Positions 50,884-61,265 of a stretch of DNA of 64,000 nucleotides are shown one piece after another. The DNA lies in contig JACDQD010000103.1 of the NCBI GenBank assembly GCA_019843655.1, forward strand, positions 5,890,001 through 5,954,000. Direction: 5' to 3'. Position 1 is the stretch's first letter. Each line of letters starts with the position of its first letter. The stretch is from Lethocerus indicus. Its lineage: Eukaryota > Arthropoda > Insecta > Hemiptera > Belostomatidae. The notes under the pieces were generated by a model. The model was not told where the DNA came from. It saw only the letters and a list, made by a program, of their open reading frames with translations, and ran no database searches. A program made the position numbers and the translations under genes.

Positions 50884-53800
50884 CCTGGCAAGGAATTAAA
50901 CAGTAATTAAAAGGAGTCCAGGTCACGTGAAGGGAAGAGCTCTAAGACGGGGGTATTATAATTTGAAGTCCCCGGAATCCCTAGGGATAAATGGAATGAC
51001 TGGTTGGGGAATTACGGCGGTGATATCTCATGTTTGGACGGGGACAGTTACATATTCATATGTATCATATGAACGATATCATTCAACGATATTTATCGTT
51101 ACATTATATACTATACAGATTACACTGTCTCTTCAATCCTTCCTCCTACGGGGTGAAATCGAAAGCCAGTCGAAAAGTTTTTCGGATGCGTCAGACGACT
51201 GCCGTTATAACTGGAGGGGCCGTTGACAAATTCGGGGCCCAGGAGATAACGTTGAAATGGGGTTGGACCCACATCAAAATTGGGGCAACTTGGATTGTGT
51301 CCAAACCAAATTTTACCCTTATTTCACCTTCGCACCTCCATTTTAATAGCCCATTAACTCATTTTCAGATAACGCGGAGTGTGTACTATTAGAGATTGAT
51401 AAAATCATTTACATTGGTTTTACCGTTACTTTTTCCAACTTTATTTTTTCTTTATTTTTCATCTTCAATACGTTATATTTATATCCCGCCTTCCCGTTTT
51501 TGTCAATATTACCCATTTTCTTTCTAATCTATTTGGGCCGGGACCAGCGTTATAAAAGTTAATTAGGAGTAGTGCCTTGGAAAGGCGGTGTCTCGTTGGG
51601 ACGTCGGGAACGTCGGTGGGCACTTTTTAACTTTTTTTTAACCATTCACAACTCACGATTTCTCCCCTTTTTTTCAAAAAGCCGCGGCCTCATTTGGTAA
51701 AGTGAAAGACCGAGAGAGGGTAGAGAAGGTTGAGATTGTGCGAGATGGGCCGCTTGCGTACCCAATTCATGGATCCTCCACGCCGGCTCGGTTGGGATTT
51801 TCCTTTTCTCCCACGCCCTTCTTTTTCTCGTTCGCCGGAATTTATCTCGAAATTTATCTAAATTGGAAAAACCGAATTTTCTTCCCGCGGCTGACATAAA
51901 TTAGCCCCCCCCCCCACACTGGGTAGTAGGTGAACGACCGACACATGCACGAAGCTGTCGATGATTGAAGCGCCGTTGGGTAATGTTACCATCGATACGA
52001 AGTAAATAACCCGACATGTTTTCGATCTGGTTCCTCTAGGGCCCTACACATTACCCCATTTTTAATTTTTAAGTGAAATTACTATGTATGAAACTGGTAC
52101 GTTTGATGTGAACCGTGGGCCCATTCCAAGAAGATCGCTGGTATATATATGTAATACCACGATGTTGAAAGAGACATTTGTTGATCATCCCTTGAAAAGT
52201 AAGCGTTCAACGGAAGGAGTTTACTGCGCAGTGGATCGAATATCGTCGATGGTGGAATATTCTGACTCGGTTTTGTCCTAAGCTTCCTCTTCTTGTCCTG
52301 AGAGCTATCCGAGACGGTATTAGGACTCTCTATTCGAGCCTGAAGTACCGCTTAGGGAAAAACCGATTTCCGTACCAGGTGTACCAGGAACTGACTGTAT
52401 CGGACGTAGTTGACAAATAACGGTGGATGCAGGTTTTTTGCCGCTTTCAAATGGAATTCCCAACTCGATCGAAACCGGTTCTTACGGTCCTGTACTCGAA
52501 AACTTTGGCCAAAGTCAGTCCCGATAAAAACTGGTCTGTACCTCGAACCAACGGAGCATTAAATACATCGGAACTTTCTAGTGGCCAAGATAGGAGCCTC
52601 GATGTAAAATGTATTACATAAAATTACAGTTCAATGGAAGTTATGCAGAATACATTGAAAGTGTATACAAGTTTGATTACGCGATACGTGATTCTGTTTC
52701 CGATTTCGATCCCTCTTAATACGGCTTCTAATGCTAACCCGCGCGGACATCTATTATTATTATTAATGATAAGGATGGAATTTTTTCCTTCGAATTTATT
52801 AGTAGAAGTTCATTAAATAAGAATTGCGGACCGAATTATGTAGCACAACAAAATTCAAACCGTAAATTCGAACATATTAAGGATAATACACCCTACAACT
52901 TCTAACCTCAGTCCCGTTTGTCCGTGACCTCGCCGTACAAAAATATAACAAATTTCACTCTACGGTTCCGACCATCCGTTATTGTTTTGTAATAATAAAA
53001 ATTATCCTTAGGCGAGTTCACCTACCCTATCCGAGCGAGTTCCATCGCTGGGTTCGAACAACGACCTTAAATAAACTGATCCAGAGGGCACCTCACTCCA
53101 GTATTTTCACCAAAATATCTTCCCCCCTTCCTTTTTTGTTTTATGGTGAAAAGAACACTTGTGACCCGCGATAAAATGTGTTTTATAGGAGAGGGGAGAT
53201 AAGTATGGAGAGCAGACTGGAGAGGGCGCGCACCCACCTTTGTTTGATCTATTTTGGTGCCTGAATCCATACATTATTCAAGGAGCGCTGCATCGACACA
53301 ATAAATTTCGTACTTTTTTGTATCATTTTAATACAGTTTTTTGTTACATCAATTATCCCGGTTAAAATGAATGAAATTTAAACATAAATTTTGCATCTTG
53401 CAACGGCCGCAAAATTATTTTACACGTATTGTTCACATAGCTGCCAGAGGGCGCACCACGGACGGTGCCGAACAAATATTTAATCGAATAACGCTGAAAT
53501 TTGCCGGATAATTTCTGAAAATTAGAAATAGGGACTGCCCTTTCGGTTTTTATTGGTTCGCGGCCAATAAACGGGCTTTGTTATAATTGAATTGTAAACG
53601 GAAATGGGCGAAAGTACAATCGAATGTTTGGAGGCGAGTGATATTAACACCTAATTGTGCAAGCGACGGATAATTAACTTTATTAAAGCACGATATCGCT
53701 AGTAATAATTGATAGTGGTAAAACCAGCTATAAAACCAGGCACATTGGCGGAGTGAATTGTTTCCTTTCGGAGGTACAGTTTCTGACGAATCCAGTTTTA

Positions 53801-54452
53801 AAGTCGTCCGACTTGGATCCCAATTGACTTTCAAATTTGTGCTTATGCTTAATATTAATTGCTGTAAATTATCCTGTATATTGGCTACCGTGATTCATAG
53901 TCCGGGTACTTAGTGTGTGTCATACCATTTTTCAGAACCGGTGCCATCCTCAAAAAGCTTGCTTACTCTTTCCATAAGTAGTGGAACGAAGAACAGGTCC
54001 CATATGGGTTGCACTTCACAGAAAAATCGTAAATTTTTAGTCACCGTCGGCGAGTACTTATTATTTAATTTGAATTATGACGCTCCTACGTTAATGTAAA
54101 GTTATGAGAATTACATTTTCATTAAACATTTTAGCGCCTTCCTTTGAAGTTACCCACTCCTCCCTGTTGAGGACCTCTTGAATGCAATAACGAACTATTA
54201 TACCTTCAGATTTGTCATTACCTTCAGGCAAAAGTACAAGATCAAAAGCTTATACAAATAGATAATTATTGCCATTATTATTGTTAATGAATTTTAGCAT
54301 GAAATACTACTTACCGTCTCTGGTGGAAGATATGAATATTTTCAGGGTTCTGGGTATAGCCCACTTAGCGGCTTCTAGCTCGCCCCTGAGCACTTCTTCA
54401 ACAACTTCCTCGTTGATCATTCTGATGTATTCAGTTGTCCCAATTAGGCATT
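26823..54452 (-). CDS. NACHT and WD repeat domain protein (NWD1/NWD2 class), 5' end incomplete
   Basis: Twenty-nine minus-strand exons join in phase: 54452-54315, 44289-44210, 39932-39810, 38345-38170, 37099-36987, 36784-36649, 36541-36385, 36031-35775, 35492-35095, 34977-34750, 34662-34477, 34332-34219, 33975-33742, 33506-33381, 33245-33114, 32473-32350, 32236-32049, 31787-31585, 31254-31077, 30993-30823, 30707-30517, 30296-30103, 29724-29556, 28811-28613, 28262-28038, 27747-27536, 27235-27131, 27010-26926 and 26839-26823. They encode about 1618 residues plus a split first codon. Domain order: FISST/DUF4062-like module, NACHT ATPase with GNHQSGKTS (about 361-369) and LILVDDLH (about 458-464), helical linker, 14-15 WD40 repeats, charged Ser/Arg-rich tail. 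This is the STAND architecture of NWD1/NWD2, large cytosolic signalling or scaffold ATPases of uncertain partner. The true start lies upstream of 54452 or is an internal Met in that exon. Confidence 0.93.
28936..29040 (+). repeat. dispersed repeat family A, copy 1
   Basis: It begins ACTGTGGGAAGAACCTC, continues with CCCCCCGCTATTCCGG and ATTTTTCCCGG, and ends GTGAGCTCCACTGGAAGC. Copies share this order at about 40590-40720 (minus), 62890-63000 (plus) and, truncated, 63155-63225 (minus). The copy lies in an intron between WD40 exons of the NWD-like gene. Confidence 0.7.
29262..29330 (-). repeat. dispersed repeat family B, copy 2
   Basis: On the minus strand it reads CCTCTCGCTGGTTGGGTCG, then CGGCCGCTCGCCATCTTCAGTAGC, matching the copies at 23.8, 57.6 and 59.9 kb. 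It lies in the same intron as a family A copy. Confidence 0.6.
33285..33350. repeat. short repeat shared with the neighbouring intron
   Basis: The block CTGAGGGTCCGAAATAAT followed by TAGGTCATTTCTATTATTGTATAA-like sequence recurs at 33577-33650 (CTGAGGCTCC, AAATAATTAGTAGCTCATTTC, TATTATTGTATAAGC). The two copies lie in adjacent introns of the NWD-like gene, on either side of exon 33506-33381. Confidence 0.55.
33577..33650. repeat. second copy of the 33285 repeat, fused to a SINE-head piece
   Basis: Its left end overlaps the minus-strand tRNA-like GGAGCCTCAGTTGGTCAGGG segment, suggesting that the repeat is the body of the same SINE whose head is seen at 4310-4402. Confidence 0.5.
34219..36031 (-). 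other. NACHT ATPase exons of the NWD-like gene
   Basis: Exons 36031-35775, 35492-35095, 34977-34750, 34662-34477 and 34332-34219. Walker A GNHQSGKTS follows the strand GPIIVH. A sensor-like RVLRYSGMTPRS follows. Walker B is LILVDDLHRL with two acidic residues after four hydrophobic ones. The downstream LPKNVHIVTTTA strand corresponds to sensor 1, and the helix with GLSEIELLELL is the winged-helix-like segment seen in STAND proteins. The catalytic Lys, Thr and Asp residues are present, so ATP binding is expected. Confidence 0.88.
39072..39129. repeat. (TA)n microsatellite
   Basis: Perfect TA run of about 29 units in the intron between the 39932-39810 and 38345-38170 exons of the NWD-like gene. 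Confidence 0.97.
40590..40720 (-). repeat. dispersed repeat family A, copy 2
   Basis: On the minus strand it reads CTGTGGGAAGAACCACTG, GTTGACCCCCCGCTATTCC, TTTTTCTTGTGTTTGGAAACC and CGAGGTCCACTGGAAGC. It is the most complete copy, in the 4.3-kb intron of the NWD-like gene. The neighbouring segment 40160-40240 shares GTGCTACTCGAACA, AATGTCGCTTTT and GTATTTTACAGTT with the minus strand of about 61095-61165. Confidence 0.7.
41905..41985 (+). repeat. dispersed repeat family C, copy 1
   Basis: AAATTTGTGCTCCGTCTACGATGCCCTATGTATATTCAAAAGTAAATGAAGTATTTGTA-like tail. The same order of blocks occurs at 56703-56785 (GTGTATCGCCTACGATTTACTACGTATATTTGTA) and 61196-61265 (GTATATCGTCTGCGATATGCTATGTATATTTGAA). 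All three are in plus orientation. Probably the 3' end of a non-autonomous element. Confidence 0.65.
45290..45665 (-). mobile_element. LINE (Jockey/RTE-like) ORF2 C-terminal tail, degraded
   Basis: The minus-strand frame from about 45650 downward reads ERSKLTVYKTIIRPTLLYA, then CPIWRNAANTH and, after a diverged stretch, RTRTGHVRDTAQTPKLAEI. IIRPxLLYACPIWxNAA is a hallmark of the region after the RT domain in Jockey and related LINEs, where K-L.LYK..IRP.L.Y..P.W recurs. It is truncated at the 5' side near 45665, where sequence changes abruptly to a GC-rich block. It lies in the 10-kb intron of the NWD-like gene, same orientation as the host gene and as the RT relic at 12.4 kb. Confidence 0.8.
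45680..45890. other. GC-rich block
   Basis: About 200 bp with long C and G runs, strongly GC-rich in an otherwise AT-rich window, abutting the truncated LINE tail. Both strands are open but give only low-complexity Pro/Gly/Ala peptides, so I do not call a gene. It could be a captured 5' UTR or CpG-rich fragment. Confidence 0.5.
50794..50880. repeat. compound (TA)n(CA)n microsatellite
   Basis: About 28 TA units followed directly by about 15 CA units, in the 10-kb intron of the NWD-like gene. Confidence 0.97.
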
Positions 54453-56702
54453 CTAGGACAAAAATCGAATATCAATATTAGACGAGCCAAATGGATATTA
54501 TACAAAATAAACCGCGGTACATAAGAACCGAACATATCACAAGTTCCATCGGTGTTTCTACTGAAAAGATATTATATATTATGTGAATTTTATTTCTAAA
54601 TTAAAAAATACAGCGATTAGATAACAGAAATGTACTTTCGATGGAGAATCCTGAGGACGGAGGGCCTCAATATAAACCGAATTAAACGTTTGATTTTTTA
54701 TTTTTTCTATTGTTGTAATATCATCCCCTAATAATTTTTCTAGCGTCGTTTCCGTAATATTTTTCCTGTTTTTTTATTATCTCAAAGATCCATTTACAGT
54801 ACTAATCAAAGGATTCCAGTATCGTAGTTTTGGGGTTAATAACGGGCTTGTCTAGACAATTGGAGCTGATTTAGGCGCGGCCCCAACTATAATCAATTGA
54901 ATTAACCCCCCCCCCCTCAGATCACGCTTAATTAGCGGGGGGAACAATACCACGACCAGCCCCGCAGTCACCGCCTTTGATTTTTCACGTGTTTATCCTT
55001 CAATTATACCCTGTTATTCCCCGATCCGGTTATTTCATGGCTTCCCAACTTGAGTCAACGACGACCCCCGACAGTCACTTCCGGAAGGAAGGTCTCGAAG
55101 GAAGAACCTCAACAATGAAATCGTACAAATAGACTCACTTATCCGGCAGAACGTCCTGATAAGGGAAAATAATAGGCCATTTTCAATGATTGGGGAAATC
55201 GTCCGATTCCAAACAATCGTTACATTTATGATGAGCTGTCCCTCCTTCCCCCCTCCATCATGATTAAACAAGAAAATACATTGGACGAAAAGACTTGAAA
55301 AAACTCCAACATCTCAGGGTATCGAAGGCCGGGCCGCTTTAATCACTTAATTCCAAGTTGGAGAGTCGCATTCAGTCCCGGCTCGAACTTCATCTTAAAC
55401 TCTCGGCTGTTAAATAAAGCAAAGTTCAATTAATCACTATGGGAGTTCGCTCGGGAGTTTCGACTTGGAGCTAACTCCAGAAGTGAGCCCAGCCGGCAAA
55501 TCGCATTTTGCAGATAAGCTTATATTTCATTTCATACCAACTTCCAATTCACTTAAACTATATAATTTTTTTTACTGATTTTCAATAATTACTTAGAAGT
55601 AAGTGGGATTAGTGATTAGAAAGATGGGAAGTTATTTTTTCCATTCAGTCCAATTATTTTTTGTTGAAACTTGTAAAATGACTACTCGCGTCATAAATTT
55701 ACCTCCGTCATCAAATCAGCTTCGTCTACTTCGGTAGGAGCGAGAGAACCCGCCTTACTTATTGTGGAGGTAATGACACCCAACCCCGCCCCAACACCCC
55801 CAGTGGGGGCACGCCGTTAGGCCCATTAGCCTCTTAATTGGTAGAACATAATTAACAAATTAGTGGGATAATAGTCGCGCTGTTGGGCGAGGGCGGTCGC
55901 CAGGGTAGATTTAGCGCCCCAACCGACCATGTCCCAGGGCTTTGTTCCGAATAAATTTACCCTTCCGCCGATGTTATTCCACACAGCCAGTAAACTGCAG
56001 GTGGGCTATAATTTTTTTCTCCCAGTATTTGTTCCACGCACAATGTTCTACGTACACGAGTACGTACTGGGCGGTTTATGTTGCCTCCTATCTCGTTCGC
56101 GGGCCGATTCGAACCACCGATTTCTGGCGGGTTTGTTAATTAATAAATCTTTTCCATTTTTTCCAATTTTCTCTTTGCTATTTTAGACAACAATTTATTA
56201 ATAAGGACATTTAAATTTATAAATTTTCTTCTTTACTGGGACGTGAGAATGCAACATCTACGGAAAGCACGGTATCCCAATATGACAATATCCCCACACA
56301 CCTCCATAATGCGGGCTCCTCCCAAGTAAAGCATAAACTCGTATTATTTTGTCCACAGGGGAGGTTCCGAAAGGCGAGGACCAATATACATTCGTTACCA
56401 CGTTACCACGAGCTCCCTTCTCTGATCCCGATTCGAAACCAAACGTGCACTCGCAAAAGGCATAACAAACGACGGATCGTTATGTGGATCATTGTATATC
56501 CCGCGGGAATGATTAAAATCGGTCGTATTTCTTCCATGTTGTCAGTATACGATTTAATGTAAGAAGAATATTGCGTTGAGTACGCGTAATTTAAGTTTTC
56601 GGGTTTGTACTATTGTTACTTTCCCGCTTACCGCATCAACACTCCGCACAATGCAACTGTTTTTAGTTTTATGTATTTAGTCCAGAATGCATGTAACAAT
56701 TA

Positions 56703-56785
56703 AAATTTGTGTATCGCCTACGATTTACTACGTATATTTGTAGTAAATAAAAAAAGATAAATAAAGTATTTGTAAGCTATTCGCG
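56703..56785 (+). repeat. dispersed repeat family C, copy 2
   Basis: Shares AAAATTTGTGTATCG.CTACGAT, ACTACGTATATTTG and AAAGTATTTGTAA with copies at 41.9 and 61.2 kb. Confidence 0.65.
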
Positions 56786-57619
56786 GATTATGTGTGTCAA
56801 TCTTCTGCTGGAGTCTAACCCCAAGTACCGCACTTGATTTTCAATAGGAAGTTTGGGGCCGGTTCAAGGATATAAGAGGACAAGCTGCTTTTGTCAGAGT
56901 AAAACTTAGTTGTCTACTTTTTTGGCAATTGACCAGGATTCGGGAGTAACACTGTTCGCGAATTTTCCGTTACACCCTTCAGTTTTTCTCAATACTGAGC
57001 TTGACCGGTTCTAATTTCTATGAATTAGGTGATAAAATTTAATATAGTTTCTTTTCTAGTCTTATACGTGGCGGATATTCAGTAATAGGATTTATACAGG
57101 CGTGGCGTACTCCTACAAGTTTTCTGCCGGGATTTACTTCAAGAAAAAAAGAGACGAAAACGGTCGAGGGAAGTAGTGGGACAAAAAAAATTGTACCGCG
57201 GGGAAGAGGAATTGTGTTTGTGAGACGGGAGGCGGCGAGGGCCTAACAATGGGCCATTGTTAGACGTCCCAATCATCAGCACGCCACAAAAAGTCCCTCT
57301 CCAAATATAATTTTGCTAAATACATGACCGCCGCGTACCGGCGGCCTTATAGCAACTTCCCCTCTGAAAAAGAACCCGTACCCTATTAGATTCGTGTAAC
57401 AGCCACCTTGCTTTTTATTATTCACATTAACTCTGATACTATATAAATGCAATCGGCAAATTAAGTGATAGTTGCGGTTTGCTCAAAACATGTTAGCTTC
57501 ACGATCGTTGCCATTGTGAATGGGTTCACAAAAAAATCGAAATCGCAACTATGCCAGAAAACTAAATTTAAACACAGATTTCAAATTGTTCTGGAAATAT
57601 ATAAATATTTCGTTTGTTG

Positions 57620-57722
57620 CTGTCTCCTCTCGCTGGTTTGGTCTTCAGCTGGTGAGCAGCCAAAACTGGTCTAGCAAAAAACCATACCAGCGAGAGAAGA
57701 CAGAAACACACGAAATCTACGG
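57620..57722. repeat. family B foldback (inverted repeat)
   Basis: Left arm CTGTCTCCTCTCGCTGGTTT (57620-57643) and right arm reading the same on the other strand, CTGTCTTCTCTCGCTGGTAT (57703-57681), with a loop of about 37 bp containing GGTGAGCAGCCAAAACTGG. The right arm plus loop match the 23811-23885 copy in reverse orientation. Confidence 0.7.
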
Positions 57723-59884
57723 TACTCCTCGCAGACCACAAAACAGGTATGTTAAAATAGAAATATTTGTTTTCTATATTAATACAATATTTAAATCGAA
57801 CATTTTAATTTAGATACGATTATAATTTGGCTTATTATCATCAAATATTATATCACCAACTTATGTCCTGAATTCTTAGACTAAAAGGTTTCCTTCTCGG
57901 CCTTTCGCTGCCGGTAGTTCAGACTGAGTCTTAAGTCGATCTCCAGTCAGGCTGAGTTTTAAGAGAGAGGATAAACTACAGTTAATCAACTTTATTACAG
58001 GGGGGGGGGTAATCTAATAAGAACTTTCTAATAAGTTACTTTCTAACTCTTTACACTTTCACTCTCCCCTGCAGAAAATCACGAGTAGGGAATCTGCGAT
58101 TTTCTTCATCCCGATCACTGGTACAAGCCTTTTCTTTCTTCTTATTTTTAGTCACGACTATCATTTTTCTCAAGATATATTTATATTGTGCAGATTATTC
58201 TAAACAATATACAAATATTTTATTGTTCTTAAGCGATTCGTTGTCAAAAAATAAAAATGTAAATATTTAAATTGTTACCGAGTCACGAACGCCTGAAATT
58301 ACTTTTACCCTTCCATCGTGATGGTCGTCGACGACTTCCACTGTTGGCGATATTTAACAATTGTAATTTATACAATATCGAACGATTCGAAAAAAAATGG
58401 CCGCTCAATGACCCCTAAAATGGGGACTGTTGTTTTTTTTTGTCGAGGCGTTTCGTCCGAAAACGGGGACGAATAATTTCGAAACAGTCTGAGCGCACTG
58501 TGTACAGCTGAAAAACAACCCGAGTATACAGTTTAGCTGATTTGCAAACAAATATTTTAAAGTTCACCCGATATATTTATATAACGTAATTCGGGTTGAA
58601 ATAATCACTAAGCACTTGGTTTGTTCGTACTCCCGCGTGAAATACCCACTACATCTTCTCGGTACGTGTTTATGGTGTTGTTTGGGAGGCGAACAACCGC
58701 CGATAAAGCGCAAAATCGAGCCCTCATAAAGGGCAGCGAAAACTTGGCTTTTAGCGAAATTACTTAACTTCCCTTTTCGAGCGACTTTCTTCCCTTTCCC
58801 TTTCCCGGGCCGGGGTTCCGCGGATTTATCCCGGACGTCATCCACCGGCCGAACGTCACGACTGATTCTACGTCAATGTCGAATTAAATACTCGAACCGA
58901 GTACAGTCCAAATTGGGACTGACGCCGCGCCGGTGAAGAATGTATTGGGCGATTAGAAAACTTCGAGCGCAATTTGAAACCAAATTGAATACAACACATT
59001 TCATGAAAAATGGTTATCATCGATCGAGAATGAACTCTCGAATTTCTATGAAAGGATAACTTAATGATCCCGGATCCCTTCGACCAGCGGAAAACTTGAT
59101 AACTTCTGGCGAAAAACGGATATAAACTGCGCAGATATATTTTATAATTTTCCAGGTCGTGTACTTTCTCCCCGTAACATCCGGTAGCGACGATAAGCTT
59201 CGCGAGATTATGATCCGCGCACGAAGGGCCCGGTTGATTCGGTTGAATGTGAAAATAAATGTTTGAGGGTTTAATTTTAACAGGGCAGGTCACACGAGAC
59301 TAGGTCGTATAAAATACTGTACAAAGCGAAGCCCTTTGTACGCTGAGCCCTTTATTATTTAACTTTAAGTTTTTACATCGAACTGGCTGACGTCCTCCAT
59401 GTCATATATCCATATAGATATATCAATCGGGCGCGGAAGCCTTCACTCATTAATCAGAAATTGAAGTTATCAATTAGTACTAACTTTATGTTATATCTGC
59501 AGCTCTATATTGGTCTTTATACGCGGACTCGAAGTTTATTGCAGATATTATCAATTTAAGAAGAAATATTTTACGCTTCCGTTAATGCTCTATAGTTTAT
59601 CATGGCCATTATCCACTCGACTGGATATGGCCCATTTTTGAGAATTCAGTATCATATTGATAATGGGAAATGCCGAAAGCTTACAATCCATAAAACAGAG
59701 CAATTCGAGTTGTGGGCTTATATTATTGGTCATATTTCAATAAGAATATCACCGCCCATCGTCTCTATGTTCGTACGCCTAGGACCACGGCCGTTTCCGT
59801 CCTGTCCGATATTTGCCCCATATACAAGGCAATATTTTGGAATAAATGTTTATCCCGAGGGTTTTGGAATACCGTTGATTTTTC

Positions 59885-59932
59885 GATCTTTCGCTGGGCC
59901 GGCTTCGGCTGCTCGCCATCTTCAGTAGCAAA
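59885..59932 (+). repeat. dispersed repeat family B, copy 4
   Basis: TTCGCTGGGCCGGCTTCGGC followed by TGCTCGCCATCTTCAGTAGC, matching the 3' half of the copies at 23.8 and 29.3 kb. Confidence 0.6.
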
Positions 59933-60949
59933 ACACCAGATGGGAAAGAGGAAAAATTCGTCTACGCGATAGAAAAAATAATACTTTATATTATTCAATA
60001 TAAACACTATATCAATGTATAACAACACGTATATATTTTTCTGGGCATACACAGATTTTATATGTCTTGTTGCATATTAGAGTATACAATATGGTCCTTT
60101 TTCTGTAGTCGTGAATTAAAATAAAAATAAAAACAAAATATAGGATCTGTTACTCGACTTACGGACTCGCTTTTGTTTTCATATTAGGCAACCCCAATTG
60201 GCAGAGAAGAAAGTGAGAAATGATTGGGAGCGACTGACGGGGGGATGAATTATCTTAAAAGTCGCTGCCGGGACTTAATGCGGTTAGGCTTTAATTTTCC
60301 GGCGGACTGAAACCGATACAGCAGACACCTCGGCCAAGTCCCTCTCTCCGTTCTTCCAGCTTTATGGCGCTGATTGCATTCTCAGTTTAATAACTCTCAA
60401 ATTGGACTCCGGACAATAACTCCATTAGGCATTCCTCCTCGTCTGGCAAAAGACCTGCCGAAAACCCTCTACCCAGGGTGGGTAGCACGGCAGAGAAAAA
60501 TGAGATGGGTAATTCGATCACTCGCTACGTTTGTTCTGGGGGAGGGGATATTTGGAAGCGATCGGATAAATCGCAAGAGTTCGTGCCCCATTTCAAAGCA
60601 AATTACATACAAGATTTTTAATACTCTCATTAAATTCAACTAATGAACCGAGCGGTATACGACTGGAAATCTTGGCGAAAATTCAAAACGGAGTCCGGAG
60701 CCACTAAATTCGCTCTGAGAGCTGAGAAAATATAGAGAAAGAAATGCGAGGACAAGCGGAGATGAAAAAGAAGAAGAATAACCGGTTAACGTATGGGGCG
60801 GCCCGAAGCGCTATCTCTCCGCGGCGGACTGCATATTTCATCCCCCAGTGAAATAATCATTACTACTACCTTGGAAGAACAAGCGCACACCTATAAAATA
60901 ATTCTGACACAAGTCCATTAACAATTATTTATTCGGCCACAAGGAGGCC

Positions 60950-60952
<3 letters not shown>

Positions 60953-61016
<64 letters not shown>
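60953..61016. repeat. (GA)n microsatellite
   Basis: About 31 GA units, the only non-TA dinucleotide array of comparable length besides the CA half of the 50.8 kb array. Confidence 0.97.
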
Positions 61017-61018
<2 letters not shown>

Positions 61019-61195
61019 ACAGTATTTCAAACAACCAACGAACGAAACATTCGTACATTTTAATTACAATTAGAAAACTTACACACTGAGATCTCTTTTC
61101 TAACTGTCTTATTGCCACAACTGTAAAATACAATAAGCGACATTGTTCGAGTAGGACTAATAACGACAGAATGACTGAGGAAACACGTATCAAAC

Positions 61196-61265
61196 AAAAT
61201 TTGTATATCGTCTGCGATATGCTATGTATATTTGAAGAAAAGTAACGTACTTGTAATTTCAGCAT
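61196..61265 (+). repeat. dispersed repeat family C, copy 3
   Basis: Shares AAATTTGTATATCGTCTGCGATAT, CTATGTATATTTGAA and GTACTTGTAA with the copies at 41.9 and 56.7 kb. Immediately to its left (61095-61165) is a minus-orientation block homologous to 40160-40240. Confidence 0.65.

Larger units (their letters stand above)
39810..54452 (-). other. N-terminal FISST/DUF4062-like exons of the NWD-like gene
   Basis: Three exons separated by introns of about 10.0 and 4.3 kb: 54452-54315 (ends PRTLKIFISSTRD), 44289-44210 (DFIEERRILLENVGPDL) and 39932-39810 (VELVDMHFGTASDPL, then HEIRQCQKISRG). The sequence K-(I/V)-FISS-T...D...ER..L...(V/L)-DMHFG...I..C...S.G is the module found at the N-terminus of NWD proteins and of DUF4062 proteins. 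The next exon (38345-38170) continues CLVGE...P-LP and the ELYPRDN-P..YLL helix. The long introns hold most of the mobile elements of the window. Confidence 0.88.

Noticed and set aside
55690..55760. Possible initiating exon ATG ACG GAG followed by GTAAAT on the minus strand
   Set aside because: It ends in phase 0 while the next known exon needs phase 1, and the phase-1 frame contains a stop.
58290..58365. Exon-like minus-strand interval encoding VEVVDDHHDGRVKV
   Set aside because: It has plausible splice sites but ends in phase 0, which does not fit the phase-1 entry of the 54452 exon of the NWD-like gene.
58564..58845. Minus-strand frame starting with an acidic then basic GKGKGKK stretch
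   Set aside because: No family resemblance, no supporting splice partners that I could find, and the second half looks random.
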